Assembly: GCA_001464765.1 (NCBI GenBank)
Contig: LNDV01000028.1
Location: 62,001-126,000 of the forward strand
Length of the DNA: 64,000 nucleotides
From: Betaproteobacteria bacterium Ga0077526
GTDB taxonomy: Bacteria > Pseudomonadota > Gammaproteobacteria > Burkholderiales > Ga0077523
Direction of reading: 5' to 3'
Shown here: in pieces, positions 1 to 8,361 of the stretch
How the letters are laid out: each line of letters starts with the position of its first letter
How positions within the stretch are numbered: position 1 is the first letter of the stretch
The notes under the pieces: model-generated
Databases searched by the model: none
What the model was told of the DNA's origin: nothing
What the model saw: the letters and a program-made list of their open reading frames with translations, nothing else
Position numbers and translations under genes: made by a program

Positions 1-1
1 C

Positions 2-346
2 GGCCTGCCGCTCAATCCGCAACTCACCTCCCGCGGTGGCAAGCTGCTGCAGACCGTGAAGAGCGCCCCCTGCTATCGCTTCTATGCGTTGCCTGGCGGT
101 CCGCCCAAGCGGCCCGGCATGGTGCGGGTGGCGGAGGGCGGTGCTGCCATCGAGATGGAAATCTGGGCGCTGCCCGCGCGCGAGTTCGGCAGCTTCGTCG
201 CGGGCATCCCGGCGCCGCTCGGCATCGGTACCGTGCAGCTTGAAGGCGGTGGTTCGGTCCAGGGCTTCGTCTGCGAGGCCGTGGCAGCCGATGGGGCCGA
301 AGACATCACCGCGCTGGGGAGCTGGCGAGCTTTCGTGAAGCGGTGA
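2..346 (+). CDS. atzF: Allophanate hydrolase, C-terminal part (5' truncated by window edge)
   Basis: This is the last 114 codons of an allophanate hydrolase, open from the left edge to a TGA at 344-346. The visible part is the C-terminal AtzF domain, which follows the amidase domain in full-length enzymes. Typical family motifs are present: GLPLNPQLTSRGG near the start, YRFYALPG, GSFVAGIPAPLGIGT, and GAEDITALGSWRAF at the end. The enzyme splits allophanate into ammonia and carbon dioxide, the second step of ATP-dependent urea breakdown, in the cytoplasm. The amidase catalytic residues are outside the window, so activity cannot be judged. The following 180 bp (347-528) hold no gene and no convincing terminator. 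Confidence 0.9.
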   Translation, partial: GLPLNPQLTSRGGKLLQTVKSAPCYRFYALPGGPPKRPGMVRVAEGGAAIEMEIWALPAREFGSFVAGIPAPLGIGTVQLEGGGSVQGFVCEAVAADGAEDITALGSWRAFVKR

Positions 347-528
347 GGTGGCGGCGCGTCGGCACCGTCTCGGGGAAAAGCGAGCGGCAGCCCTGCATAC
401 GGCTTCGTCGTGCCAGGCCGAGTCCGCTCGTCCGGTCGATGCCGCGGGGCGAGGCTTGCCTTGACAGGCTCCGTATCGCCTCCGAGGTTCGTTTGCCCGG
501 TCGGACGAATAGCCCGGAAGAACTTCTG

Positions 529-557
529 TTGACGGAGTGAATGAGAATGATTATCGT
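529..557 (+). promoter_or_regulatory. Candidate sigma-70 promoter of the heme locus
   Basis: TTGACG at 529-534 and TATCGT at 552-557 are separated by 17 bp, matching the sigma-70 -35 and -10 elements at 5/6 and 4/6 positions. The predicted transcription start is near 564, which is the A of the hemP ATG. That would give a leaderless or nearly leaderless hemP message. The -10 element lies largely inside the Fur box, the usual geometry for repression by steric block. Confidence 0.5.
542..556 (+). promoter_or_regulatory. Fur box upstream of hemP
   Basis: TGAGAATGATTATCG matches the 7-1-7 Fur consensus TGATAATNATTATCA at 12 of 14 scored positions. It overlaps the candidate -10 element and ends 7 bp before the hemP start codon. 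This predicts repression of the heme locus by Fur-Fe2+ under iron sufficiency, as in other proteobacterial heme-uptake operons. Confidence 0.85.
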
Positions 558-563
558 TCACTC

Positions 564-749
564 ATGCGTGATGACCAGAACGATTCGGTGGAGGCTTGTC
601 CGGCGCCGGCGCCTCGGGAAGGCGACAGGCCGGACCGGGTTCGCTCCGCGGATCTGCTCGGCCCTTCGGGCCAGCTCGAGATCGAGCATGCCGGGCGGGT
701 CTACCGCCTGCGCGTCACGCAGCAGGGAAAGCTGATTCTCACCGCCTGA
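564..749 (+). CDS. hemP: Hemin uptake protein HemP
   Basis: This 61-residue protein matches the HemP family. It has a variable charged N-terminus followed by the conserved core SADLLGPSGQLEIEHAGRVYRLR and the ending TQQGKLILT. HemP is found at the head of heme-uptake loci; in some alpha- and betaproteobacteria it acts as a small transcriptional activator of heme receptor genes. The ATG at 564 was chosen because the in-frame GTG at 537 lies upstream of the Fur box and inside the predicted promoter. No Shine-Dalgarno sequence precedes 564, in line with a leaderless message. The next gene, hmuS, begins 118 bp downstream with its own ribosome binding site. Confidence 0.88.
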   Translation: MRDDQNDSVEACPAPAPREGDRPDRVRSADLLGPSGQLEIEHAGRVYRLRVTQQGKLILTA

Positions 750-867
750 ACGCCTGAGGGCGTTCGGCCGGTTCGTTCGCTTCGCCAGCCAGCCAGCCCC
801 GGGCCTTCCCGGAGCCCGCCAGCACGCCAGCGGTATCTCGACGTGACTGGAGGAACGGGTATCCGCC

Positions 868-1941
868 ATGGAAATCATCCGGGGTGTCATCGATCCGTCG
901 GCCCTGCGCGGCCGGTGGCAGCAACTCAAGTCCGAGCGCAAAGTGCGCCAGCGCGATGCCGCACGCGAGATCGGCGTCACCGAAGGTCAACTCGTCGCCT
1001 CGCTGTGCAGTGAAGCTGCGGTGCGCCTCGACGCGAAGTTTCCGGCGCTCATCGCGGCGCTCGAGCACGGCGGCCGTACGATGGCGCTCACACGCAATGA
1101 AGCCTGCGTGCACGAGCGCATCGGCGTGTACGAGGACGTGAGCCATTCGGGCCCGGTCGGGCTCGTCGTTGGTCCGGACATCGATCTGCGCATCTTCTAC
1201 TCGCAGTGGGCAGCTGCGTTCGCCGTGGATGAGTCCCATGATGGCGGTCCGGGCCGGAGCCTGCAGTTCTTCGACCGGCATGGCGAGGCCGTCCACAAGA
1301 TCTACATGCGCGACGACACGGCGCGCATGACGTGGGAGCGGGTCGCCGCCGAGTTCCGTGCCGCCGACCAGTCGGGGACCCTGGAGGTCGAGGGCGCGCG
1401 CAAGGCACTGGCGGCTCCGAAGCCCGATGAAGAAATCGACATCGCGGGCTTCCGCGACGCCTGGGCGGGCCTGCAGGACACCCACGATTTCTTCGGACTC
1501 CTCAAGCGTTACGGCGTCGCGCGCACGCAGGCCCTGCGCATCGCCGAACGCCGCTTCGCCTACGCGGTGCCCGCGGATGCGCCGGCTCGGGTTCTGCACG
1601 CGGCGGCCGAGCGCGACGCGCCGATCATGGTGTTCGTGGGCAACCCGGGCTGCATCCAGATCCACACGGGGCGGGTGAAGAACGTTAAGCCGATGGGTCC
1701 GTGGATCAACGTGATGGACCCGGACTTCAATCTTCATCTCCGGCAGGACCTGGTGGCCGATGCCTGGGTGGTGAGAAAGCCCACCGTCGACGGAATCGTG
1801 ACTTCAGTGGAAATGTTCGACGCCCAGGGCGAACTGATCGCGCAGTTCTTCGGCGCGCGGAAGCCCGGTCTGCCCGAGAAGCCCGAGTGGCGCGATCTCG
1901 TCGACACGGTGCTTCCGGACACGGTCGGAACACGGCAATGA
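868..1941 (+). CDS. hmuS: Hemin-degrading/heme-carrier protein HmuS (HemS family)
   Basis: This 357-residue cytoplasmic protein has the two-repeat HemS/HmuS fold. It receives heme after import and delivers or degrades it. The family motif LQDTHDFFGLLKRYGVAR is present, and His206 within it corresponds to the axial heme-ligand histidine of HemS. The N-terminal repeat carries RQRDAAREIGVTEGQL, the C-terminal repeat NPGCIQIHTGRV and FNLHLR. Length is usual for the family. A GGAGGA ribosome binding site lies upstream of the ATG. Its stop overlaps the hmuT start, which indicates translational coupling within the hmu operon. Confidence 0.92.
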   Translation: MEIIRGVIDPSALRGRWQQLKSERKVRQRDAAREIGVTEGQLVASLCSEAAVRLDAKFPALIAALEHGGRTMALTRNEACVHERIGVYEDVSHSGPVGLVVGPDIDLRIFYSQWAAAFAVDESHDGGPGRSLQFFDRHGEAVHKIYMRDDTARMTWERVAAEFRAADQSGTLEVEGARKALAAPKPDEEIDIAGFRDAWAGLQDTHDFFGLLKRYGVARTQALRIAERRFAYAVPADAPARVLHAAAERDAPIMVFVGNPGCIQIHTGRVKNVKPMGPWINVMDPDFNLHLRQDLVADAWVVRKPTVDGIVTSVEMFDAQGELIAQFFGARKPGLPEKPEWRDLVDTVLPDTVGTRQ

Positions 1942-2792
1942 CCAGGGCGGCCCGCAGGCGCCTGCTCGTCGCGGCAGGTGCAGCGCCCTTCCTCGCGCTC
2001 GCCGGTGCGCATGCGCAGAGCGTACGGCGTGCGGTGTCCGTCGGCGGAGCGGTCACGGAGATCGTCTACGCGGTCGGTGCCGGCAGCACGCTCGTCGGCG
2101 CCGATTCCACCAGCACGTTTCCCGCACCGGCCGAGAAGCTCCCGCGCGTGGGCTACATGCGGCAGCTCTCTGCAGAGGGCGTGCTCGCCCTGAAACCCGA
2201 TCTGCTCGTGGCCACGGCCGAGGCCGGTCCGCCGGCCGTGCTGACGCAGATCGAGTCGACGGGGGTCGCCGTGAAGCGTCTCGCGGTCCGTCATTCGGTC
2301 GAGTCGCTGCGCGAAAACGTGCGGGAAGTGGCGGGCCTCTTCGGTGCCGTGGAGGGCGGCCGGCGCGTGATCGCCGAGATCGACGCGCAGTGGGGGAAGG
2401 CCCGCGCGCGCGTGGCCGCCGCGACCGGCAGGCCGCGCGTGCTGTTCGTGCTCGCCCACGGAGGCGGTGCGCCGATGGCCGCAGGCGACGGCACGGCGGC
2501 AGAATCGATGATCGCCTACGCGGGCGGCGTCAATGCAGTCCAGGGCATGCAGGGCTACAAGCCCCTCACCGCGGAGGCCGCGCTGGCCGCGGCACCGGAC
2601 TTCATCCTCATCACACAACAGGGCCTCGACGAGGCGGGCGGTATCGACCGTCTGCTTGCGCGTCCGGGGCTCGCGCTCACGCCGGCGGGGCGCGCGCGAC
2701 GGGTCGTGGCCATGGACGCCCTCGTCCTCCTGGGGTTCGGGCCGCGCATGCCCTCGGCCGTTCTCGATCTGGCCACCCGGCTGCACGGATGA
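1938..2792 (+). CDS. hmuT: Periplasmic heme-binding protein HmuT
   Basis: This 284-residue substrate-binding protein belongs to the cluster A-II (TroA/BtuF-like) family that serves heme ABC importers. The N-terminus reads RRRLLVAAGAAPFLALAGAHAQ, a signal peptide with a twin-arginine-like start, so Tat export is possible. The mature part begins with VSVGGAVTEIVYAVGAG, standard for this family, and includes YMRQLSAEGVLALKPDLLVA. It would pick up heme in the periplasm from the TonB receptor and pass it to HmuU. The ATG overlaps the hmuS stop (ATGA), and its stop overlaps the hmuU start. Confidence 0.9.
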   Translation: MTRAARRRLLVAAGAAPFLALAGAHAQSVRRAVSVGGAVTEIVYAVGAGSTLVGADSTSTFPAPAEKLPRVGYMRQLSAEGVLALKPDLLVATAEAGPPAVLTQIESTGVAVKRLAVRHSVESLRENVREVAGLFGAVEGGRRVIAEIDAQWGKARARVAAATGRPRVLFVLAHGGGAPMAAGDGTAAESMIAYAGGVNAVQGMQGYKPLTAEAALAAAPDFILITQQGLDEAGGIDRLLARPGLALTPAGRARRVVAMDALVLLGFGPRMPSAVLDLATRLHG

Positions 2793-3895
2793 TGACCGCC
2801 GCCGATCTCGCCGCGCCACGCGCCGACCGCCCGATGCCCCGCGATCCGCGGCTGATCGCGCGGTGGCTCGCAGTGCCGACGCTGATCGGGCTCGTCGTGA
2901 TGCTCTTCGTCGTGAATCTCACCCTCGGGGCCTACGCGATCGACACGCGCGCGGTACTCGCCGGTCTCGCGGTGATGACGGGGCTGTTGTCCCCCGACAT
3001 CGCCGATCCCCAGGCCGTCGCCGTGCTCTCCGGCATCCGTGTGCCCCGCGCACTGCTCGCCGCGCTGGCGGGAGGCGGTCTCGCGCTCTCCGGTGCCGTT
3101 CTGCAGGGGCTGTTCCGCAACCCGCTCGCGGACCCGGGCGTCATCGGTGTGTCCAGCGGGGCGGCGCTCGGTGCGGCCCTGGCCATCGTCGCCATGGCCG
3201 CCCTGCCCGCACCGTGGCGGGACGCGCTCTCCGCCTATGCGCTGCCGCTTGGTGCGTTCGTGTTCGCGCTCGTCACGACCCTCGTCGTCTACCGCTTCGG
3301 GCGCTCGGAGGGCGGCCCCTCCGTCGCATCCATGCTGCTCGCGGGGATCGCCTTCAATGCGCTTGCTTTCGCCGGTGTGGGCTTCCTGTCGTTCATGGCC
3401 ACTGACGAGCAGCTGCGCAACCTCATCTTCTGGAATCTCGGCAGTGTCGGTGGCGCGACCTGGCCCAAGCTCGCCGTGTGCGCGGCGATCGGCCTGCCCG
3501 CCGGGGCGTGGCTCCTGCGCCTCGCGGGGCCGCTGGACGCGCTGGCACTAGGCTTCGACGAGGCGCGGCACTTGGGCGTGGACGTGAAGCACCTGCAGCG
3601 CGTCGTGGTGCTCCTTGCCGCGCTGGTGGTGGGCAGTCTCGTGGCGTTCACGGGGGTGATCGGATTCCTCGGTCTCGTGGCGCCGCACATCGTGCGTCTT
3701 TCGATCGGACCGGGGCACCGTGCGCTGCTGCCCTGCGCGGCGCTGCTCGGCGCGGCGCTGCTCCTGTGCGCCGATCTCGGTGCGCGTACTCTCGTCGCGC
3801 CGGCGGAAATGCCAGTGGGCATCGTGACCACTGCGGCCGGCGCCCCGTTCTTCCTGGCGCTGCTGCTGCGCACGCGCCGCGGGGGCGGCGCATGA
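2789..3895 (+). CDS. hmuU: Heme ABC transporter permease HmuU (FecCD family)
   Basis: This 368-residue inner-membrane permease belongs to the FecCD/BtuC family. It is hydrophobic throughout, with about ten membrane segments. Family signatures include RVPRALLAALAGGGLALSGA, LQGLFRNPLADPGVIGVSSGA and FTGVIGFLGLVAPHIVRL. It works as a dimer with HmuV to move heme from HmuT into the cytoplasm. The ATG at 2789 is directly followed by another at 2792; the first overlaps the hmuT stop. The frame is open far upstream, but that part is antiparallel in sense to hmuT coding and is not conserved. The stop overlaps the hmuV start. Confidence 0.92.
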   Translation: MMTAADLAAPRADRPMPRDPRLIARWLAVPTLIGLVVMLFVVNLTLGAYAIDTRAVLAGLAVMTGLLSPDIADPQAVAVLSGIRVPRALLAALAGGGLALSGAVLQGLFRNPLADPGVIGVSSGAALGAALAIVAMAALPAPWRDALSAYALPLGAFVFALVTTLVVYRFGRSEGGPSVASMLLAGIAFNALAFAGVGFLSFMATDEQLRNLIFWNLGSVGGATWPKLAVCAAIGLPAGAWLLRLAGPLDALALGFDEARHLGVDVKHLQRVVVLLAALVVGSLVAFTGVIGFLGLVAPHIVRLSIGPGHRALLPCAALLGAALLLCADLGARTLVAPAEMPVGIVTTAAGAPFFLALLLRTRRGGGA

Positions 3896-4689
3896 CCACA
3901 CCGCTCATTGAGGCGAGCGGCATCGAGGTCCGCCTTGGCCGTCGCCCGGTGCTCGACGCCGTGGACTTCCGCGTCGAGGCCGGACAACTGCTGTGTCTCC
4001 TCGGACCCAACGGCGCGGGCAAGTCGACGCTGCTGCGCGTGCTCGCAGGAGACCTCGCGCCGAGCCGAGGCAACGTGCGATTCGCGGGCCGGACATTGCG
4101 CGACTGGGGTACGACGGACCTGGCCCGGCGCCGCGCCGTCATGACGCAGAAGCCCGCGACCGCGTTCGAGTTCACCAGCCGCGACGTCGTCCTGCTGGGG
4201 CGTTATCCGCACTGCGCGGGCGCACCCGGTCAGCGTGATCACGGCATCGCCACGGCCGCACTCGACGCCGCCGAGGCCCGGCATCTCGACGGGCGCATCG
4301 TGACCACGCTCTCCGGTGGCGAGAACGCGCGAGTGCACTTCGCCCGGACGCTTGCGCAGGTCGCGTTCGAGACCGACGCGGCGCCGCGGGCACTGTTCCT
4401 CGACGAACCCACGGCCAGCCTCGACCTCGCCCATCAGCACGCGCTCATGCGGCTCGCCCGGTCGCTCGCCCGAGAGCGTGGACTCGCGGTGGTTGCCGTG
4501 GTGCACGACCTGAATCTCGCGGCCCGTTATGCCGACCGGGTGGCGCTGCTTGCGGGAGGACGCGTCGTCCTCGAAGGTCTCCCGCTCGAGGTGCTGCAGC
4601 CGGCGCCGATCAGGCACTGCTTCGGCGTCGACGTCGTCAGCCTGCTCGCCGAGGGCCACGACACGCCGGCGCTGCTCGTCACGGGATGA
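3892..4689 (+). CDS. hmuV: Heme ABC transporter ATP-binding protein HmuV
   Basis: This 265-residue ABC ATPase powers heme import with HmuU. Visible motifs in order are Walker A GPNGAGKST (residues 38-46), signature LSGGE, Walker B ALFLDEPTASLD, and the switch region VVHDLNLAARYADRV. The Q-loop region reads RRRAVMTQKP. The C-terminal part resembles other HmuV/FecE-type subunits. Length is normal. The start overlaps the hmuU stop, so all three transporter genes appear translationally coupled. Confidence 0.93.
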   Translation: MTTPLIEASGIEVRLGRRPVLDAVDFRVEAGQLLCLLGPNGAGKSTLLRVLAGDLAPSRGNVRFAGRTLRDWGTTDLARRRAVMTQKPATAFEFTSRDVVLLGRYPHCAGAPGQRDHGIATAALDAAEARHLDGRIVTTLSGGENARVHFARTLAQVAFETDAAPRALFLDEPTASLDLAHQHALMRLARSLARERGLAVVAVVHDLNLAARYADRVALLAGGRVVLEGLPLEVLQPAPIRHCFGVDVVSLLAEGHDTPALLVTG

Positions 4690-4699
4690 CGGGGCCGCC

Positions 4700-4993
4700 A
4701 TGGACCGAAACGCGGAGGCCAGGGCACGTCTGCTCGCGGTGTACGAGGAACTGCTCCGCCACGAGGGGTACGGCTCGCTGCGGGTGGAGATGCGCATCCT
4801 CAAGCGCGGTCAGAAGGAAGTGATCGTGGACTGCGGCAAGCAGTACCGGTTTGTTCTCGACTATCCCGGCCGTCCCGAGCCTGCCGCGCATCCGCGCGGC
4901 GTTCCCGGGTCGGCCTCGAGGTCCGCGGAAACGCGTGACTCCCTGCCCGGCGACGCGGTGTCGCGGGACACCCGGAGCGAATCGCTCCTTTGA
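4700..4993 (+). CDS. Small hypothetical protein at the end of the hmu operon
   Basis: This 97-residue protein starts 10 bp after the hmuV stop, so it is very likely part of the operon. I do not recognise a named family. The N-terminal half is compact and looks structured (LRHEGYGSLRVEMRILKRGQ, then KEVIVDCGKQYRFVLDY). The C-terminal 40 residues are rich in Ser, Arg and Pro and look disordered. There is no signal peptide or membrane segment. A role in heme handling or regulation is suggested only by position. Confidence 0.7.
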   Translation: MDRNAEARARLLAVYEELLRHEGYGSLRVEMRILKRGQKEVIVDCGKQYRFVLDYPGRPEPAAHPRGVPGSASRSAETRDSLPGDAVSRDTRSESLL

Positions 4994-5053
4994 CCTATAG
5001 ACCACTGATCGCGGAGCCGGCCGGACGCAGGTCGCGACACCCTGGAGACTGAC

Positions 5054-5764
5054 ATGCTTTTGAACAAGCCCCTTTCCCTCCTTCTCGCCGTGGCGTTCTC
5101 CGCTGCGGCCGGCACCGCGTCGGCCACCACCGGTCGCTGGGACGGTACCGTGCCTCCCGGAACCGGCAACGGCGCGACCAGTGCAACGCCGTGGATCGAC
5201 ACTCCGGCGGCCGGGAGCGTCTACGCCGAGTGGAACTTCATGAGCGACGACGATGCATCCACGCCGCTCACCATCGAGGACACGACGCCCGACATCGGCT
5301 CATTCGGCCTGGGTTCCGCCGGCGCGCTCATCAAGGAGACCACGGGCGGTGCGTTCGCCACGAGCGGCGGCAACATCTACAGCCCGTTGGTGGCGACAGC
5401 CTTCGAGGTGACGCTGCCTGGTCTCGCGACCGGTCCGATGGAGGTGTGGCTGCGCGCCTCGACGCTGGGCTCCCCGCTGGCCACCGAGGCCACGCTGAAC
5501 GGCGTGTCCGCGACGGCCGAGTCCAGCTTCAGCAGGTCCATCACCGGCGGCTTCGGTGGCGACGAGAACGAGTGGGTATGGAAGTGGACGCTGTCCTCGG
5601 CGCCCGCGAGCCTGAACATCGCGTTCGAGGCCGCGGCCTCGAGCGTGAGCCTGGATCAGGTGGCCGTGTACGCCGCGCCCGTGCCGGAACCCGAGGCCTT
5701 CGCCCTCATGGCGCTGGGTCTTGGTGCGCTGGCCGTTCGCGCACGTCGCGGCATCGCCCGGTAA
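5054..5764 (+). CDS. PEP-CTERM sorting domain protein within the heme locus
   Basis: This 236-residue exported protein has a signal peptide (residues 1-24, ending GTASA) and a C-terminal PEP-CTERM tail: VPEPEAF, then a hydrophobic stretch ALMALGLGALAV, then RARRGIAR. Such tails are recognised by an exosortase (EpsH/XrtA family), and the mature protein is delivered to the surface or matrix. The body between is Thr/Ser/Gly-rich and predicted beta; it contains no histidine, so His-ligated heme binding is unlikely. A GGAGA ribosome binding site precedes the ATG. It lies between the hmu transport genes and the heme receptor, which suggests a surface role in heme or hemoprotein capture. That role is inference. 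Confidence 0.85.
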   Translation: MLLNKPLSLLLAVAFSAAAGTASATTGRWDGTVPPGTGNGATSATPWIDTPAAGSVYAEWNFMSDDDASTPLTIEDTTPDIGSFGLGSAGALIKETTGGAFATSGGNIYSPLVATAFEVTLPGLATGPMEVWLRASTLGSPLATEATLNGVSATAESSFSRSITGGFGGDENEWVWKWTLSSAPASLNIAFEAAASSVSLDQVAVYAAPVPEPEAFALMALGLGALAVRARRGIAR

Positions 5765-5850
5765 TCGTCCCCGCAGGCTCGCGGCCGGTGGATCCGGCCC
5801 GGGCCTGCTTCCCTGCCGGCGGGGTTGCCGGCGGCATCGGTTCCCTATCC

Positions 5851-7968
5851 GTGCTTCGCATCATCGTCGGCGTCATCTTCTTCACGGCGTGCGCTGTCAT
5901 AGGGTCCGTACGCGCGCAGGTGACTGCTCCCGTAGTCACGGTCGAGGGCCGCGCTCCGAGGGAACCCGACACCGATCGCGCGAAGACGGCGACGATCGTC
6001 GATCGCGATAAGCTCGACCGGTACCAGGCCGCGACGGTGTTCGACGCCGTGGCCGGCACGCCGGGCGTATCCGTGAACGGCGGGCCTCGCGCGAGTGGTA
6101 TGTCCTTCAACATCCGCGGCTACGGCGACACCGACGACGTGCTGATCAAGCTCGACGGCGCGCAGAAGAATTTCGAGAAGTACCGCTTCGGCGGCACTTT
6201 CATCGAGCCCGAATTGCTCCAGTCCATCAAGGTGACACGCGGCCCCGACCTGCTCTCCGGCGCGGGTGCGCTCGGCGGGACCGTCGAGGCGACAACGCGC
6301 GACGCCGTGGACCTGCTGCGTCCGGGCGAGCGCTACGGCGCGCGGCTCAAGTACGGCACCGCGTCCGTCAACGACGAGATCACCCGCACCGGCATGGCAT
6401 TCGCGCGGCCTCGTGACGACGTGGACCTGCTCGTGGCCGCCACGCGGCGCACGGGCGCCGAGTACCGTACCGCCGACGGCACAACGCTCCCGGACTCGAA
6501 CGTCAACCAGCGCAGCCTCCTCGCGAAGGGCACATGGTTCCTCACCGACGCCGTGTCGCTGGGGTGGACGACGACCACTGTCGACAACCGCAGCCGCGAG
6601 GCCTACGACGCGACGGGGGGCGTGCCCGGTGTGTTCGGCAGCGTCCTGCGGGGTGTCGACGACACCACACACTCCGCGAACCTCCGCGCCACCGGCGCCG
6701 GCGGCCTCGTGGATTTCACTGCGACGGTGGGGCAGTCGACGACGAAGCTCACGGATCTGCATCGTCCGGGGCAGACCATCTTCGCCAACGCCATCACCGG
6801 CAACCTCGTGGACAGCTTCGCCTACGACGTTGCCACCGCCGAGGTGAAGAACGCCTCGCGCTGGCGCACTGGCGCCTTCGGGCACGAGTTCATCGGCCTG
6901 GTGCAGCACGTGCGCAATACGCGGGACGTGCAGCGTGTCACCGAGAACGCGACCATCAATTCAAGCTTGTATCCCGGCGGGTTCAATCCGGCGCAGCCGC
7001 CCGGCTCGCGCGACTCGGTCGGTGTGGCGGCGGTGCACTCGTTGTCCTTGGGGCCGTTTACCGTGTCGCCGGGGGTGCGCTGGGACCGCAACGCGGTGAG
7101 CGCGGAGGGCCGGGCGCGCGAGAACATGATCCGCTTCGGGCAGCCCGCGGAGGTCGCGTATGTACAGACCACCGCGAGCCTAGGACTCACGTGGCGGCTG
7201 CCGACGGCCATGCCGGTGATCCTCGGCTACCGGTACGTGCAGGCGTTCAAGCCGCCGCTCATCGACGAGGTCTTCACGCAGGGCGCCTTCAGCCGATGCA
7301 CCGTGCCGAACCTCGGCTCGCTCACGCCGCCGTCGGGCATCTGCGGCAACCTGTATCGGCCCGAGCGCGCCGATACGCAGGAGTGGAGTCTCACGCTGCC
7401 GGGCATCGACGTGCGACCCGGCCTGCGCCTCGACGGCCGCCTCGCGTACTTCCGCAACGAGCGCCGGCACCTGTTGCTCTCACTGCGCAAGATGGGCGAC
7501 GAGGTGACCCAGGCCGGCTGGGAGCACCGGGAGGGGGTCGAGTTCGAATCCAATCTCAACGGGCGCCGCTACTTCGGCGGGTTGTCGTACACGCGCATCC
7601 AAGGTCAGGTGTATGACGCGCTCCGCTACCTGGACCTGTTCGACGCGCCCGGCGACACGATCGCGGTGTCCCTCGGCGCGCGCTTCTTCAGCGGGAAGAT
7701 CGACCTGGGTCTTCGTTACCGCGATGTCTCCGCGCGCTCTGCGGTGATCGGGCTCACCACCGGCAACCGGCCCATCGTCGGGCGCCAGGCGGGGTACGAA
7801 CTGCTGGACGTGTTCCTGGGCTTCCGTCCGTCGCCCGACGTGGAGTATCGCGTCGCGGTGGACAACGTGATGAACGAGGCGTACTTCCTCAACAACGGAT
7901 TCGGCGGCGGCATCGGCGCGCCTGCCCCCGGACGGTCGGTGCGGTTCTTCGTGGCGGTGCAGTTCTGA
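5851..7968 (+). CDS. TonB-dependent heme/hemoglobin receptor
   Basis: This 705-residue outer-membrane receptor has a signal peptide (LRIIVGVIFFTACAVIGSVRAQ), a plug domain and a 22-strand type barrel ending in phenylalanine (VRFFVAVQF). The plug includes SFNIRGYGDTDDVLIKLDG and the heme-receptor-like segment FEKYRFGGTFIEPELL followed by KVTRGPDLLSGAGALGGTV. The barrel has FKPPLIDEVF where heme receptors carry a FRAP box, and NLYRPERADTQEWSL in the usual position. The start is uncertain: GTG 5851 was chosen because a good signal peptide follows at once, although its ribosome binding site is weak. As the last gene of the heme locus it would feed HmuT. Confidence 0.88.
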   Translation: MLRIIVGVIFFTACAVIGSVRAQVTAPVVTVEGRAPREPDTDRAKTATIVDRDKLDRYQAATVFDAVAGTPGVSVNGGPRASGMSFNIRGYGDTDDVLIKLDGAQKNFEKYRFGGTFIEPELLQSIKVTRGPDLLSGAGALGGTVEATTRDAVDLLRPGERYGARLKYGTASVNDEITRTGMAFARPRDDVDLLVAATRRTGAEYRTADGTTLPDSNVNQRSLLAKGTWFLTDAVSLGWTTTTVDNRSREAYDATGGVPGVFGSVLRGVDDTTHSANLRATGAGGLVDFTATVGQSTTKLTDLHRPGQTIFANAITGNLVDSFAYDVATAEVKNASRWRTGAFGHEFIGLVQHVRNTRDVQRVTENATINSSLYPGGFNPAQPPGSRDSVGVAAVHSLSLGPFTVSPGVRWDRNAVSAEGRARENMIRFGQPAEVAYVQTTASLGLTWRLPTAMPVILGYRYVQAFKPPLIDEVFTQGAFSRCTVPNLGSLTPPSGICGNLYRPERADTQEWSLTLPGIDVRPGLRLDGRLAYFRNERRHLLLSLRKMGDEVTQAGWEHREGVEFESNLNGRRYFGGLSYTRIQGQVYDALRYLDLFDAPGDTIAVSLGARFFSGKIDLGLRYRDVSARSAVIGLTTGNRPIVGRQAGYELLDVFLGFRPSPDVEYRVAVDNVMNEAYFLNNGFGGGIGAPAPGRSVRFFVAVQF

Positions 7969-8361
7969 GAGTGCAGTCGATCCTCAGGGACGATGCAGCG
8001 CACAAAGGACTCCGCATGCCCTCCATCCAGGCCGGTCGCTCCCTGCACATTCGAGGACGGAACTTGTCGCAAGAATGTCCATGGCCGTCAGGAACGAGAT
8101 CCCCATGAAGGAGATGTCAGGCATGGCGTCTTTCGGCTCTTGCAGCTCTGCCCCGAGTCCGGGCCTTGACCGAGTCGCGCGGCTCTTGCCGCACCTCCAG
8201 CGCATTCACGACGATGCGCGGACGCTGTGGCTCCCATTGCAGCAGGCCGGTTAAGTGGCGATTGGCGGGCGAACCTGTGTCGGGACAGCAAGCCGGTTCC
8301 GGAACACGCCGGCTGCTCCGGGGGGTAAAGTCGCGGCTGCACACCCACCACGGAGAAGCCC
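7969..8361. other. Intergenic region without a clear gene
   Basis: About 390 bp separate the TonB receptor from the dehydrogenase gene. The only candidate inside is the short frame at 8123-8254, listed separately. I saw no Fur box, no strong terminator hairpin and no RNA gene here. Confidence 0.5.
8123..8254 (+). pseudogene. Possible short peptide or LuxR-regulator fragment
   Basis: A 43-codon frame starts at ATG 8123, nine bases after GAAGGAG, and ends with TAA at 8252-8254. Its segment LDRVARLLPHLQRIHDDAR resembles the stretch just before the helix-turn-helix in some LuxR-family regulators, where LLPHLxRA is common. No helix-turn-helix follows. It may be a decayed regulator fragment, a real small protein, or chance. 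Confidence 0.3.

Noticed and set aside
739..2819. Long minus-strand open frames opposite hmuS and hmuT.
   Set aside because: The plus-strand genes have full family matches, and the antisense translations show only Arg-rich noise.
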